This document shows positions 43,182 to 52,304 of a stretch of DNA of 64,000 bases, piece after piece. How positions within the stretch are numbered: position 1 is the stretch's first letter; each line of letters opens with the position of its first letter. Both the position numbers and the translations under genes were made by a program. The DNA lies in NCBI GenBank assembly GCA_027451905.1, contig DAIDHV010000003.1, positions 124,001-188,000 of the forward strand. Direction: 5' to 3'. The notes below the pieces were generated by a model. It was not told the origin of the DNA and did no database searches. It saw nothing but the letters and a program-made list of their open reading frames with translations. The stretch is from Armatimonadota bacterium. GTDB taxonomy: Bacteria > Armatimonadota > Fimbriimonadia > Fimbriimonadales > Fimbriimonadaceae.

Positions 43182-44917
43182 AATTCCGCCGTGGGTCTTG
43201 GCTGTTTTGGACTTTAGGGATTGCTTTTGGAGCAACCTTAATCAGCCAAGCCAATGTGCAGATTTTGGCCAGAAGCCGAGTGCTAGCAGAAGCAAAGGCT
43301 AGCCATCGGTATATCGTCGAGACTCATTCGGTTGCAAGACGGGGAACCATCTGGACCTCGGATCATCGGCCGTTGGCAGAAAACGAAAGTGGTTTTCAGC
43401 TATGCGTTAATTTTTCGGATGCCCCCAATGCCCCGAAAGTACCAAGGAGTCCTGCGTTTTACAGTGATTTAAGCACCGCTTCGGGGATTCCTCTTGCCGA
43501 GATTGAAAGCAGGGCCGATGCTGGTCAGGAAACGTGTTGGGCGCAAGGACTTGGGAGGACTCAAACCCTCAACGTCGAAAGAATTAAGGAGCTTTGGAAG
43601 GCAGATGGAATTGGATTAGGACCCTCCAACCGAAGAATCTATCCCCTTGGCAGTTATGCGGCGGGAATCACCGGTGCATTCCGCCCAGGCCGCCCAACAG
43701 ATGGTTTGGAGGGCGGCTTTGAGCACGACTTAGCAGGGAAAGATGGTTCTGCAAAAGGCTGGATTGATCGAGACGGCTCGTTTTTGCCACTTTGGACGGA
43801 GTGGGTGCATCCTAAAAAGGATGGGGAAGATATCACAACCACCATAGATAGTGTCCTGCAGAACGATGCCGCCCAACAAATCCGTCAGGCAGTTGATAAA
43901 TTTGACGCGGTCCAAGGCTGTGCCATCATCATGGATCCCAGCAACGGCAACATTTTAGCGATGGCAAACTGGCCAAGTTTCGAGCCGTCTCCCAAACCAG
44001 GGGAGATTGCACCCAAGCGACAGTCAGACCTAGATTCGGCTTATATGCTCCACATGGAGCCAGGCTCAATGTTCAAGATTCTAACCCTCTCTTGTGCGCT
44101 TGATTCCAAGGCGATACCGCTGAATTTCTCGATGTACTGCCCGGGAGACAAGATGGTGGCGGGGGTTGCCAGGGTTCGCTGTGCCTTAGAAAATGGGACG
44201 CGGGCTCACGGTCAAACTGATTTGGAACAAGCCATCGCCAAAAGCTGTAACATCAGCGCTGCAACGTGGGCCACTCATATCGGAGACGCCAATTTTATTA
44301 AATTTATAAAAACGACAGGAGTTCTGAATCGCCCTGATTTGGGTCTCCCTGGAGCCACAACCGGAACCATTGACTATGCTGATCCTGCCAAGGTAATTCA
44401 GGCTGCCGATTTAGGATTTGGCCAATCCATTGCCTGCACTCCGATTCAGCTTGCAGCTGCCTTTGCGGCGGTTGCCAATGGAGGTCTTCGCGTTTTTCCA
44501 AGGCTTGTGACTGAGGTTGGAAATCAAAAAATACCGTCGAAGGCACCGGTGCGAATCATAACCCAGTCCACCGCTAGCATCGTCAGAAAGTTCATGGTTT
44601 CTGTGTTAGAAAAACCGTATGGAACTGGGTACAAACTGCGCATTCCGGGATACACAATTGCCGGAAAGACAGGAACGGCTCAAATTGCCAATGGCAAGCT
44701 TGGATACGAAAGCAACTTTCTTGCCTTTTTGCCGGCTGCAAATCCACAGGTCGAGATTTTGGTGATGGTTTATGACCCCAGAAAGAATGGATACTATGGT
44801 GCTCAAGTCGCGGGCCCTGTCTTCCATCAGCTTGCCCTTGATTGCATCCAGAGATTGAATATCGCCCCTGATCAACCCATTGCACCCAGTAAGGCAGCCG
44901 GACCGTCAAATCCATGA
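43178..44917 (+). CDS. ftsI: Peptidoglycan transpeptidase FtsI (class B PBP)
   Basis: Septal D,D-transpeptidase of 579 residues: short cytoplasmic end, TM helix (8-25), PBP dimerisation domain with ARRGTIWTSDHRPLAEN, then the transpeptidase domain. Active-site motifs are SMFK (S297), SCN in KSCNISAATW, and KTGTA (K497). The C-terminus lacks a PASTA domain. It overlaps both neighbours by 4 bp. Confidence 0.95.
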   Translation: MKFRRGSWLFWTLGIAFGATLISQANVQILARSRVLAEAKASHRYIVETHSVARRGTIWTSDHRPLAENESGFQLCVNFSDAPNAPKVPRSPAFYSDLSTASGIPLAEIESRADAGQETCWAQGLGRTQTLNVERIKELWKADGIGLGPSNRRIYPLGSYAAGITGAFRPGRPTDGLEGGFEHDLAGKDGSAKGWIDRDGSFLPLWTEWVHPKKDGEDITTTIDSVLQNDAAQQIRQAVDKFDAVQGCAIIMDPSNGNILAMANWPSFEPSPKPGEIAPKRQSDLDSAYMLHMEPGSMFKILTLSCALDSKAIPLNFSMYCPGDKMVAGVARVRCALENGTRAHGQTDLEQAIAKSCNISAATWATHIGDANFIKFIKTTGVLNRPDLGLPGATTGTIDYADPAKVIQAADLGFGQSIACTPIQLAAAFAAVANGGLRVFPRLVTEVGNQKIPSKAPVRIITQSTASIVRKFMVSVLEKPYGTGYKLRIPGYTIAGKTGTAQIANGKLGYESNFLAFLPAANPQVEILVMVYDPRKNGYYGAQVAGPVFHQLALDCIQRLNIAPDQPIAPSKAAGPSNP

Positions 44918-46416
44918 TGCTTTCAGAGTGGATTCAGCTCAGTGGGGCTCCCATCAAGTCTCTTGTCGGGGATTCACCGATCAGTGGAATTCAATCAGAC
45001 AGCAGGAAAGTCAAACAGGGCGATCTCTTTGTTTCGATGCCAAGCCACCGAGGAGATGCGGCAGAATACATCTCAAAAGCGATTGCAGCCGGGGCTGCCG
45101 CCGTGCTTGTAGCCGGCGACTCTGCCCCAAAAGCTGGTTATTCTGCCAACGTTGCAGTTGCTGAAACCGGGCCCGGATTTTTAGAACTCTCCGAAGCAGC
45201 TTGGCGACTGGCTCATGCCATCTTGGATTATCCATCAAGAGCGATGACCGTGATCGGGGTCACTGGCACAAATGGCAAGACCACCACTGCGTGGATCATC
45301 AGGCAGCTGCTGGAGCAACTCTTGGGTCCTTGCGATTACCTTGGCACGTTAGGGTTTGAATGTGAAGACGGCTTGGTAGAGGTTGGCAACACAACTCCTT
45401 TTGCAGTAGATCTTGCCCAGTTTCTTGCCAAATCACGCGATACGGGCAGAAAGGGCTTTTCGATGGAAGTGAGTTCTCATGCTCTTGCCGAGAAAAGATC
45501 GGATGGGGTTGAGTTTGATGCAACCGTCTTCACCAATTTAACCCAGGACCACCTTGATTTTCATGGATCGATGACGGATTATGAATTGGCGAAGTCAAGG
45601 CTCTTTTTTGAGCTTCCAAGCCAGACAAAAAAGTCCTGCACGGCAGCGATCAATAAAGACGATCCCGTCGGGGAAAAGTGGCTCAGGAAGCTTCCTTCTG
45701 CGATCCCCTATTCAGTCTCTAATTCCTCTAGTGGCGGCGTTTATGGCCGACCCAATTTCGTAAGAGCAGACCGCATTGCGATGGACTTTACATACGGAGG
45801 GTCCAGCGTGGAGGCAGAATTTCTGTTAGGCGGTAACTTTAATGTTCAAAACGCTTTGGCTGCCGTCGCGGGTTTGGTGGCGGCTGGCTTTGAGTTTAAG
45901 CAGGTTGTGGAAGCTCTCTCTGCAGTGAGGCCCGTGCCAGGCAGGTTTGAGTCGGTTCCAACCGGAAAGACCTTTAGTGCCATTGTTGACTACGCCCACA
46001 CTCCGGACGCCCTTCAGAAGCTATTAAGCAGCGTCCGAAATCTCCAACCAAGGCGAATTATCACCGTCTTTGGATGTGGAGGAGATCGAGACCGCACCAA
46101 GCGACCCAAAATGGCTTACGCGGCAACATCATTGAGTGACATCACTATTATCACCAGTGATAATCCAAGAACTGAGGATCCTAAAGCCATCTTAAATGAA
46201 GTCGAGACAGGGGTCAATGCCGGAAGCCGTTACCTTAAAATCGTGGATCGAGCGGAGGCTGTCAAAAAGGCCATCATGCTGGCAGAAGAAAGGGACATCG
46301 TTGTGGTTGCTGGCAAGGGGCACGAAAATTATCAAATCATAGGACATGTCAAGCATCCTATGGATGACCGCGCTTTGATTAAAGAAGCCCTAGATCATGT
46401 GGGAGGCTCAGAATGA
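44914..46416 (+). CDS. murE: UDP-MurNAc-tripeptide ligase MurE
   Basis: Adds the third residue to the peptidoglycan precursor; 500 residues. The N-terminal domain contains GIQSDSRKVKQGDLFV. The ATP loop is GVTGTNGKTTT (about 113-123) and DYAHTPDAL is conserved. The motif DNPR (in ITSDNPRTEDP) indicates meso-diaminopimelate as the added residue. Overlaps ftsI and murF by 4 bp each. Confidence 0.96.
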   Translation: MMLSEWIQLSGAPIKSLVGDSPISGIQSDSRKVKQGDLFVSMPSHRGDAAEYISKAIAAGAAAVLVAGDSAPKAGYSANVAVAETGPGFLELSEAAWRLAHAILDYPSRAMTVIGVTGTNGKTTTAWIIRQLLEQLLGPCDYLGTLGFECEDGLVEVGNTTPFAVDLAQFLAKSRDTGRKGFSMEVSSHALAEKRSDGVEFDATVFTNLTQDHLDFHGSMTDYELAKSRLFFELPSQTKKSCTAAINKDDPVGEKWLRKLPSAIPYSVSNSSSGGVYGRPNFVRADRIAMDFTYGGSSVEAEFLLGGNFNVQNALAAVAGLVAAGFEFKQVVEALSAVRPVPGRFESVPTGKTFSAIVDYAHTPDALQKLLSSVRNLQPRRIITVFGCGGDRDRTKRPKMAYAATSLSDITIITSDNPRTEDPKAILNEVETGVNAGSRYLKIVDRAEAVKKAIMLAEERDIVVVAGKGHENYQIIGHVKHPMDDRALIKEALDHVGGSE

Positions 46417-47783
46417 AAGTTCTTTTAAGTGAAGTTGCCCAGAGGCTAGGTGGAGTTCCAAGCCATTTCGATGGTGATCCTGTGGTCACTTCATGGGCAC
46501 TGGATAGCAGGGAAGCGACCGACGGAAGTCTGTTTCTAGCAATCCGAGGAGATAAGGCCGATGGGCATGACTTTATTAGTCAGGCAATTAAAAATGGTGC
46601 GGTGGCTGCTGTGGCCGAGAAAGAGGTCCCTTTTCCAAGTATTTTAGTGCGTGACCTTGTTTCTGCACTGGCAAGGATGGGTAGATCATGGCGGGAAGAG
46701 TTTTCGGGGCCAGTTATTGGGGTAACCGGCAGCGCCGGCAAAACGACCACCAAAGAGTTTATTGCTAAAGCCTTGGAACCTTTGGGCGTTGTCCTCAAGA
46801 CTCTTGGAAATCGGAACACGGAATACACATCACCCCTAGTCTGGTCGGAACTCAATGCAAACCATAAGACGGCAGTGATTGAGATGGGGATGAGGGGCAC
46901 CGGTCACATTGCCCATTTAGCCTCGATTTCTAAACCAACGATTGCAGTAGTCACCAATATTGGATATTCCCACTTGGAGATGGTTGGATCACGAGAAGGA
47001 ATCGCAAGAACCAAGGCTGAGATTTTTGGAACAGTGCCCGATGATGGCGCCTCTGTTCTTTGGGCGGAAGACGATTATTTTGATTATCTAAAGTCAAAAT
47101 CCAAAGGAAGAATTGCCTCCTTTGGATTTTCCACCAACGCAGATTGCTTTATCGAAAAGTACCAAGTCATGAGTACAGAAAGGTCGCTGGTCTCTGGAAA
47201 GTGCTTTGGCATGGAATGGAACTGCCAACTTCCTTATGTGGGTCGCCAAAATGCCCTCGCTGCATCATGTGCTATTTTGGTGGGCCAATTATGCGGGGTT
47301 CAGCCACCGCAGGCAGCGGCTTCCATTGAATCGGTGAAGTTGCCAGCGCTAAGAACCGAGTGGGTCACTTTGCCGTGCGGCGCCAAAGCCTTGGTAGATG
47401 CGTACAATGCCAGTCCAAGCAGCATGGCTTTTGCTCTGGAAACCCTGTTATCGGTTCCTCGAACCGGAAGAGCGTTTGCGGCCCTTGGTGCCATGAGGGA
47501 GCTGGGAGACGAAGAAGAATTTGCTCATAAAAGACTAGGAGACTCTCTTGTTCAAGCGGGGCTTTCCGGTGCAATCTTGCTGGGCGGTCCAATGCAGCAT
47601 GCGGTGGATGCGGCTCAAGGCTTGCCGGTTCAATTAGCTTCGAACTTAGATGATGTCCGCGCTTACCTATCTAATCTCCAAGAAGGGGATGTGGTGCTGA
47701 TCAAAGGCAGTCGCGCCTATGAACTAGAACGAGCCTTGCCAGATGGATCTCAGCCAATCAATGGGGGCCAAGTTCATGGCTAA
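46413..47783 (+). CDS. murF: UDP-MurNAc-tripeptide--D-Ala-D-Ala ligase MurF
   Basis: Cytoplasmic Mur ligase adding the D-Ala-D-Ala dipeptide, 456 residues. Seen: SWALDSREATDGSLFLAIRG, P-loop GVTGSAGKTTTKEF (about 108-121), GNRNTEYTSPL, VIEMGMRGTGHI, and DAYNASPSSM in the C-terminal domain. Starts inside the murE stop (ATGA) and overlaps mraY by 8 bp. Confidence 0.96.
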   Translation: MKVLLSEVAQRLGGVPSHFDGDPVVTSWALDSREATDGSLFLAIRGDKADGHDFISQAIKNGAVAAVAEKEVPFPSILVRDLVSALARMGRSWREEFSGPVIGVTGSAGKTTTKEFIAKALEPLGVVLKTLGNRNTEYTSPLVWSELNANHKTAVIEMGMRGTGHIAHLASISKPTIAVVTNIGYSHLEMVGSREGIARTKAEIFGTVPDDGASVLWAEDDYFDYLKSKSKGRIASFGFSTNADCFIEKYQVMSTERSLVSGKCFGMEWNCQLPYVGRQNALAASCAILVGQLCGVQPPQAAASIESVKLPALRTEWVTLPCGAKALVDAYNASPSSMAFALETLLSVPRTGRAFAALGAMRELGDEEEFAHKRLGDSLVQAGLSGAILLGGPMQHAVDAAQGLPVQLASNLDDVRAYLSNLQEGDVVLIKGSRAYELERALPDGSQPINGGQVHG

Positions 47784-48711
47784 TGCGTTGCATAGTTTTT
47801 GGATTGCCTTTGGCTTGTCGGCTCTCTTTGCTTTTCCTGCTTATAAACTGCTCATTGCCCTAAAATCAAGGCAAACCGTGTCTCAGTTTGCGCCGGAAGG
47901 GCACCAAGTCAAACAAGGGACTCCGACCATGGGCGGAATCTTTGTCGTGGCAGCCATCGCTTGCACTTTGGGGATCGCGGGAGACTTTGGCAGCCTCTTT
48001 TGGGTTGTCTTGCTGTTTGGTGCCATTGGATTTGTTGACGATTATGTGATCCCGAAGCTGATCTCCGGCAAACGTGGATTGGGATGGAAGCAAAAACTGA
48101 CTTTGGAGCTTGTGGCTGCGGCGATCATAAGTCATGGTTCGATTGCTTCTCGATGTGAGTCAACTTTTTTGATTCTCTTCTATGCCAATGCTTACAACTT
48201 TTCTGATGGGCTTGATGGTCTAGCCGCAGGAATAGGGCTCATTCTCTTCGGCTGGCTCTTGCCCTTTAGCAGCGTCGGAATCAATCAGGCTGCAGCCGGT
48301 GCAGCCATGGGGGCACTGATACCTTTTGCCTTTTTAAATGCGCCTCCCGCAAAGATATTCATGGGAGACGTCGGCTCTTTGCCACTAGGGGGGCTAATCG
48401 GATGCCTAGTTTGGAGGATTGCAGAGTCAGGGGGTCAGCAGGGACATCAGGACGGAGGCTCCATCTGGGCTGCCCTTGTCCTAGTTTCATTGGTACTTTG
48501 TTCGGAATTGGTGCCCGTGCCGTTGCAAATTGCAAGCGTTAAGCTGTTTAAGAAAAAGCTTTTTCCTTATACTCCCATTCACCATGCCTTTGAAAAAGCC
48601 GGTTGGAAGGAAACGCGAGTTATGGCGATGTTTGTGCTCACCCAATTGGTTCTAGCGGCGGTAGCCATGTCACTAGCCTTTCATAGCATTGTTTTGGTAG
48701 GGAACAGCTAG
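47776..48711 (+). CDS. mraY: Phospho-MurNAc-pentapeptide transferase MraY
   Basis: Integral membrane enzyme making lipid I, 311 residues from ATG 47776, with GGGGG upstream; an ORF start at 47743 is rejected. About ten TM helices. Conserved motifs: HQVKQGTPTMGG, FVDDYVIPK, NAYNFSDGLDGLAAG (Asp-rich catalytic motif), and FMGDVGSLPLGG. The C-terminal HHAFEKAGWKE motif is present. Confidence 0.95.
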   Translation: MANALHSFWIAFGLSALFAFPAYKLLIALKSRQTVSQFAPEGHQVKQGTPTMGGIFVVAAIACTLGIAGDFGSLFWVVLLFGAIGFVDDYVIPKLISGKRGLGWKQKLTLELVAAAIISHGSIASRCESTFLILFYANAYNFSDGLDGLAAGIGLILFGWLLPFSSVGINQAAAGAAMGALIPFAFLNAPPAKIFMGDVGSLPLGGLIGCLVWRIAESGGQQGHQDGGSIWAALVLVSLVLCSELVPVPLQIASVKLFKKKLFPYTPIHHAFEKAGWKETRVMAMFVLTQLVLAAVAMSLAFHSIVLVGNS

Positions 48712-48719
48712 ATAAACCT

Positions 48720-50105
48720 GTGAAGAAAATTCTGGTTTTCGGGTTAGGGCGCTCAGGGATAGCGGTTGCAAGGGCTGCAATCAGCAAAGGAATTGGCGTT
48801 GAGATCATTGATGAAAGCCCCTTGGATCGGCTTTCCAAGCCAGATTTAGTTAGTGAGGTGAAGGCTTTAGGTTGCGCTTTGACTCTCAACTGGAACCGAG
48901 AACTTTCTGACTTGGGTCTAGTCGAGGCGGTTGTTGTTAATCCAGCGGTTGATCGGCGCCACGCGGCACTGGCTGCAATCTTGGCAACGGGAGTTCCCAT
49001 TTTCTCGGAGGTTGAATTTGCCTATCAAATTTCGAGAGGACCGATTCTTGCCATCACTGGCACTAACGGAAAAAGCACAACCACGGTCATGACTTGGCTC
49101 GCCCTCCGTTCGGCCGGTGTTGACCCTTTACTTTGTGGCAACCTTTTTGGATCAGGTTATCCAGAGCAGCCGTTAACGACGGCCGCGCTCAATGGTGATT
49201 TGGGTCAACCACTGGTTGCGGAAGTCTCTAGCTTTCAGTTAGAGTGGATTCAAACTTTTCGGCCCAAAGTGGCTGCAATAACCAATATCACGCCGGACCA
49301 TAGTGACCGGTACAACAGCTTTGATGAGTACGCCCAAACTAAATACAAAATTTTTGATCACCAAACTAACACGGACTGGGCCGTTGTCAACGGCGCTGAT
49401 CCTATCACAAGCCAACTGATCCAGAGATCAAAAATAAAAGCAAGAATTTTGCGAGTCGGAAAAGATGCGGTTTTCAATCAACATGCACTTGAAGTTTTTG
49501 GTAGGTCCATCCCCTACGCAGAGTTGCCTTTTACGGAGGAACACAACGTTAAGAACTGTGCCATGGCGATGATGATTGCTGCCTGCAGCCTTGAACCTAA
49601 CGATGCGCCTACTACCGAGATTTGGCCCCAGATTTCAAAAGGGCAGTTCGAGGCACTTCTGGATGGGATCAGGAAGTTTAAGGGGCTGTCCCACCGGATG
49701 GAAAGGCTCGGTTCTAAAGGCGGCATTGAAATCATCAACAATTCGATGTGCACAAACCCAGCCGCACTTGTTGCGAGCCTCAAATCGCTTGGGAAGAAGG
49801 GACGAGTTCTAATTGGTGGAGTCTCCAAAGACCTTGACTTTACAGAAGTCGGTAATTATTTAAGGTCTTCTTGCCACGCTCCTTATCTCTATGGCCGAGA
49901 CCGGCATCTTATTGCTCAACAAATGAATTTAAACCCGCATGAATTTGAAACAATGGAAGAAGCCTTTGCTTGTGCCGCCCAAGAATCCAAAGAGGGAGAT
50001 ACAATACTATTAGCTCCGGGATGCGCTTCCCAAGATCAATTTAGAGACTTCCGCCATCGCGGGGACGTCTTTCGTGAGTTAGCCAAGGATTGGCTTGCAT
50101 CATGA
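48720..50105 (+). CDS. murD: UDP-MurNAc-L-alanine--D-glutamate ligase MurD
   Basis: 461-residue Mur ligase adding D-Glu. GTG start at 48720. The N-terminal Rossmann part is KILVFGLGRSGIAVARA. The P-loop is AITGTNGKSTTT (about 112-123), with AEVSSFQLEW and NITPDHSDRY. The C-terminal domain contains NNSMCTNPAALVASL, where many MurD proteins have NDSKATN. The stop overlaps the ftsW start. Confidence 0.94.
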   Translation: MKKILVFGLGRSGIAVARAAISKGIGVEIIDESPLDRLSKPDLVSEVKALGCALTLNWNRELSDLGLVEAVVVNPAVDRRHAALAAILATGVPIFSEVEFAYQISRGPILAITGTNGKSTTTVMTWLALRSAGVDPLLCGNLFGSGYPEQPLTTAALNGDLGQPLVAEVSSFQLEWIQTFRPKVAAITNITPDHSDRYNSFDEYAQTKYKIFDHQTNTDWAVVNGADPITSQLIQRSKIKARILRVGKDAVFNQHALEVFGRSIPYAELPFTEEHNVKNCAMAMMIAACSLEPNDAPTTEIWPQISKGQFEALLDGIRKFKGLSHRMERLGSKGGIEIINNSMCTNPAALVASLKSLGKKGRVLIGGVSKDLDFTEVGNYLRSSCHAPYLYGRDRHLIAQQMNLNPHEFETMEEAFACAAQESKEGDTILLAPGCASQDQFRDFRHRGDVFRELAKDWLAS

Positions 50106-51319
50106 AGAAGGATCGCATTCCCTATATAACGGAGTATGTTGCCCCCAGTTTAGCTTTCTTGCTAACGATCATCGGGGTGTTTTTTGCGATCGACGCCGGC
50201 TATGCGCGGTCTATGCATGCTGGCCATGGAAATTTGCCACCCGAGTTTTACAGCCAAATGGAAGGCTGGGTGGTAGGGATTGTGGCCGCCGCGCTGATAG
50301 CCCGCCTCAATGTTAAGATTGTAAAGCGGTCTGCTACCCTATTTTGGGTGGTGGTTTTAGCGTTTCTCTTTTTAGCAAGGTATTCGCCGCTCAAAATTAT
50401 CAAGAGCGGAGCCGCGAGATGGATTCATTTTGGGCCGATCGTCATCCAGCCAGCCGAATTGGCAAAGCTTGGTGCGATCCTGTTTGTGGCTTCCATTTTG
50501 GCTTTTCTTGCCGACGACTATTCTCGTAAGAAAAAGGAAGGAATCAAGAATCCGCAGCCTCAAACAGGGGTTATAGTTTTTTCGACCATTTTGCTGATAG
50601 TTGGTGTTTTTCTGGTTGAAAAGGAACCCGATCTTGGGACGGCGGGCGTCATTGCTGCCACATGTTTGATTATGATGGTTGCGGGAGGCGTCAGGTGGAA
50701 AACGGTCAGCATGATTGCCCTCGTTCTCGCCTTGGGAGGACTTGTGTTTGTGATGAGTAAGTCTTACCGTATGACCCGATTTTTGAATCACGGTTCTCAA
50801 TGGTCCGCAAAAAATGTGGACGGGGCAGGCTTCCAGCAACTGCAAGCCAAGGTTAGCATGGCCTACGGAGGCATCACGGGGGTTGGAATTGCCAATGGAC
50901 GAGCCAAGCATGTCATCCCTGCCCCAACCACAGATTTTGTAATGGCTACGGTTGCCGAAGAAACTGGATTCTTGGGTGCGGGAGCGATACTGCTCTTGCT
51001 GGCGATTCTGTGCTGGAGATTAATTGTGCTGGCAGTAGAAACGGAATCGACGTTTGCAAGCCTTGTTTTAGTGGGAATCGCGGCTTGGCTAGCGATCCAG
51101 GGATGCACCAATCTTCTTCAGGCCAACGATACTTTGCCAGCCATCGGGATTCCTTTTCCGTTTATTAGTTCTGGAGGCTCTAGCTTAACCATTCTTTGGA
51201 TGGCGATTGGCACCATTCAGGCCGTTTTGCGTCCAGCACCCTCAAAGCAAGCAGAGGAGGTTGCTAATGATCGTCTTCTCCGGAGGCGGAACGGGCGGGC
51301 ATATCTATCCCGCTCTTGA
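50102..51319 (+). CDS. ftsW: Lipid II polymerase FtsW (SEDS family)
   Basis: 405-residue SEDS glycosyltransferase from ATG 50102 (ATGA overlap with murD); an upstream ORF start at 50090 is rejected. Ten predicted TM helices. Conserved segments: ARWIHFGPIVIQPAELAK, EKEPDLGTAG, a loop with GGITGVGIANG, APTTDFVMATVAEETGF, and PFPFISSGGSS. Position between murD and murG fits FtsW rather than RodA. Confidence 0.94.
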   Translation: MKKDRIPYITEYVAPSLAFLLTIIGVFFAIDAGYARSMHAGHGNLPPEFYSQMEGWVVGIVAAALIARLNVKIVKRSATLFWVVVLAFLFLARYSPLKIIKSGAARWIHFGPIVIQPAELAKLGAILFVASILAFLADDYSRKKKEGIKNPQPQTGVIVFSTILLIVGVFLVEKEPDLGTAGVIAATCLIMMVAGGVRWKTVSMIALVLALGGLVFVMSKSYRMTRFLNHGSQWSAKNVDGAGFQQLQAKVSMAYGGITGVGIANGRAKHVIPAPTTDFVMATVAEETGFLGAGAILLLLAILCWRLIVLAVETESTFASLVLVGIAAWLAIQGCTNLLQANDTLPAIGIPFPFISSGGSSLTILWMAIGTIQAVLRPAPSKQAEEVANDRLLRRRNGRAYLSRS

Positions 51320-52304
51320 AATTGCAAGAATGGCGTCCGATGAGGGGGTTGATTTGTGCTACGTCGGCTCCTTTCGAGGTCAGGAAGGTAAGGTTTGCCA
51401 AAACGAAGGTATCCCGTTTTACGGACTGCCTTCCCAGCCATTGTGGAGTTTAAAGACGCCGCGGGGATGGTCATCTTTGATCAAGTTGCTTCAAGCTACG
51501 ACATTGGCAAAAAAGAGACTGCGCCACTTGAAGCCATCGGTTATTTTTTCTACTGGTGGTTATAGTGCGGCTCCGGTTATGTATGCGTCTCGGGCTTTGC
51601 AAATTCCCCTCATTGTTCATGAGGCCAATTCGATTCCCGGCAGAAGCAATCTCATGTTTGCCAAGAGGGCCCATAAATTCAATTGTGTTTTCAAGAAAAC
51701 GCTCTCCATCGTTCCCACCGCAGTTAGGCTCGGACAGCCAATCCGCAGGGAGCTAAGAAGCCAAGCTCTAGAAGCCGATGGTCAAAGCAGGCAGGGGATT
51801 CTGGTTGTGGGTGGGTCACAAGGTTCGGGGTTCCTCAATGAGCGAGTTCCCGAAGCCTTGGCATCAATGACACCGCCGCCAGCCGCGACCATCGTGACCG
51901 GCAAGGGTGCGAAAACTCCGAGCGCTGACGGACAGTTGACATCATACGTTGAATTTTTGGAAGCCCAACAAATGGCAAGTGCATACGCCTCAGCAGAAAT
52001 AGTCATCGGAAGAAGCGGAGGATCTCTTGCAGAATTTGCTGCCTTTAGATTGCCTTCCATCTTGGTTCCTTACCCGTATGCCGCGGGGCAGCATCAGTTG
52101 CACAATGCCATGGAATTTGCAGAAATGGGAGCCGCACGTGTCTTGCAGCAAGAAGAAGCTGATTCTAAGGACATAAGGGAAGCTATCGAATACTGGCTTA
52201 GCCCTGGTGAATCCGTGTCATCTGCCAAGAAAGCACTTGCAGAATGGGATTGCCCGCACGCGAATACAGACCTCTGGAATCTCGTTAAAGGAGCCGCAAA
52301 CTGA
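51267..52304 (+). CDS. murG: Lipid II synthase MurG
   Basis: GT-B glycosyltransferase adding GlcNAc to lipid I, 345 residues. ATG 51267 is supported by AGAGGAGG 7 bp upstream and by the family N-terminus VFSGGGTGGHIYPAL. It overlaps ftsW by 53 bp. Also seen: VGGSQGSGFLNE, and the donor-binding region IGRSGGSLAEFAAFRLPSIL followed by PYPYAAGQHQLHNA. Membrane-associated on the cytoplasmic face. Confidence 0.95.
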   Translation: MIVFSGGGTGGHIYPALEIARMASDEGVDLCYVGSFRGQEGKVCQNEGIPFYGLPSQPLWSLKTPRGWSSLIKLLQATTLAKKRLRHLKPSVIFSTGGYSAAPVMYASRALQIPLIVHEANSIPGRSNLMFAKRAHKFNCVFKKTLSIVPTAVRLGQPIRRELRSQALEADGQSRQGILVVGGSQGSGFLNERVPEALASMTPPPAATIVTGKGAKTPSADGQLTSYVEFLEAQQMASAYASAEIVIGRSGGSLAEFAAFRLPSILVPYPYAAGQHQLHNAMEFAEMGAARVLQQEEADSKDIREAIEYWLSPGESVSSAKKALAEWDCPHANTDLWNLVKGAAN

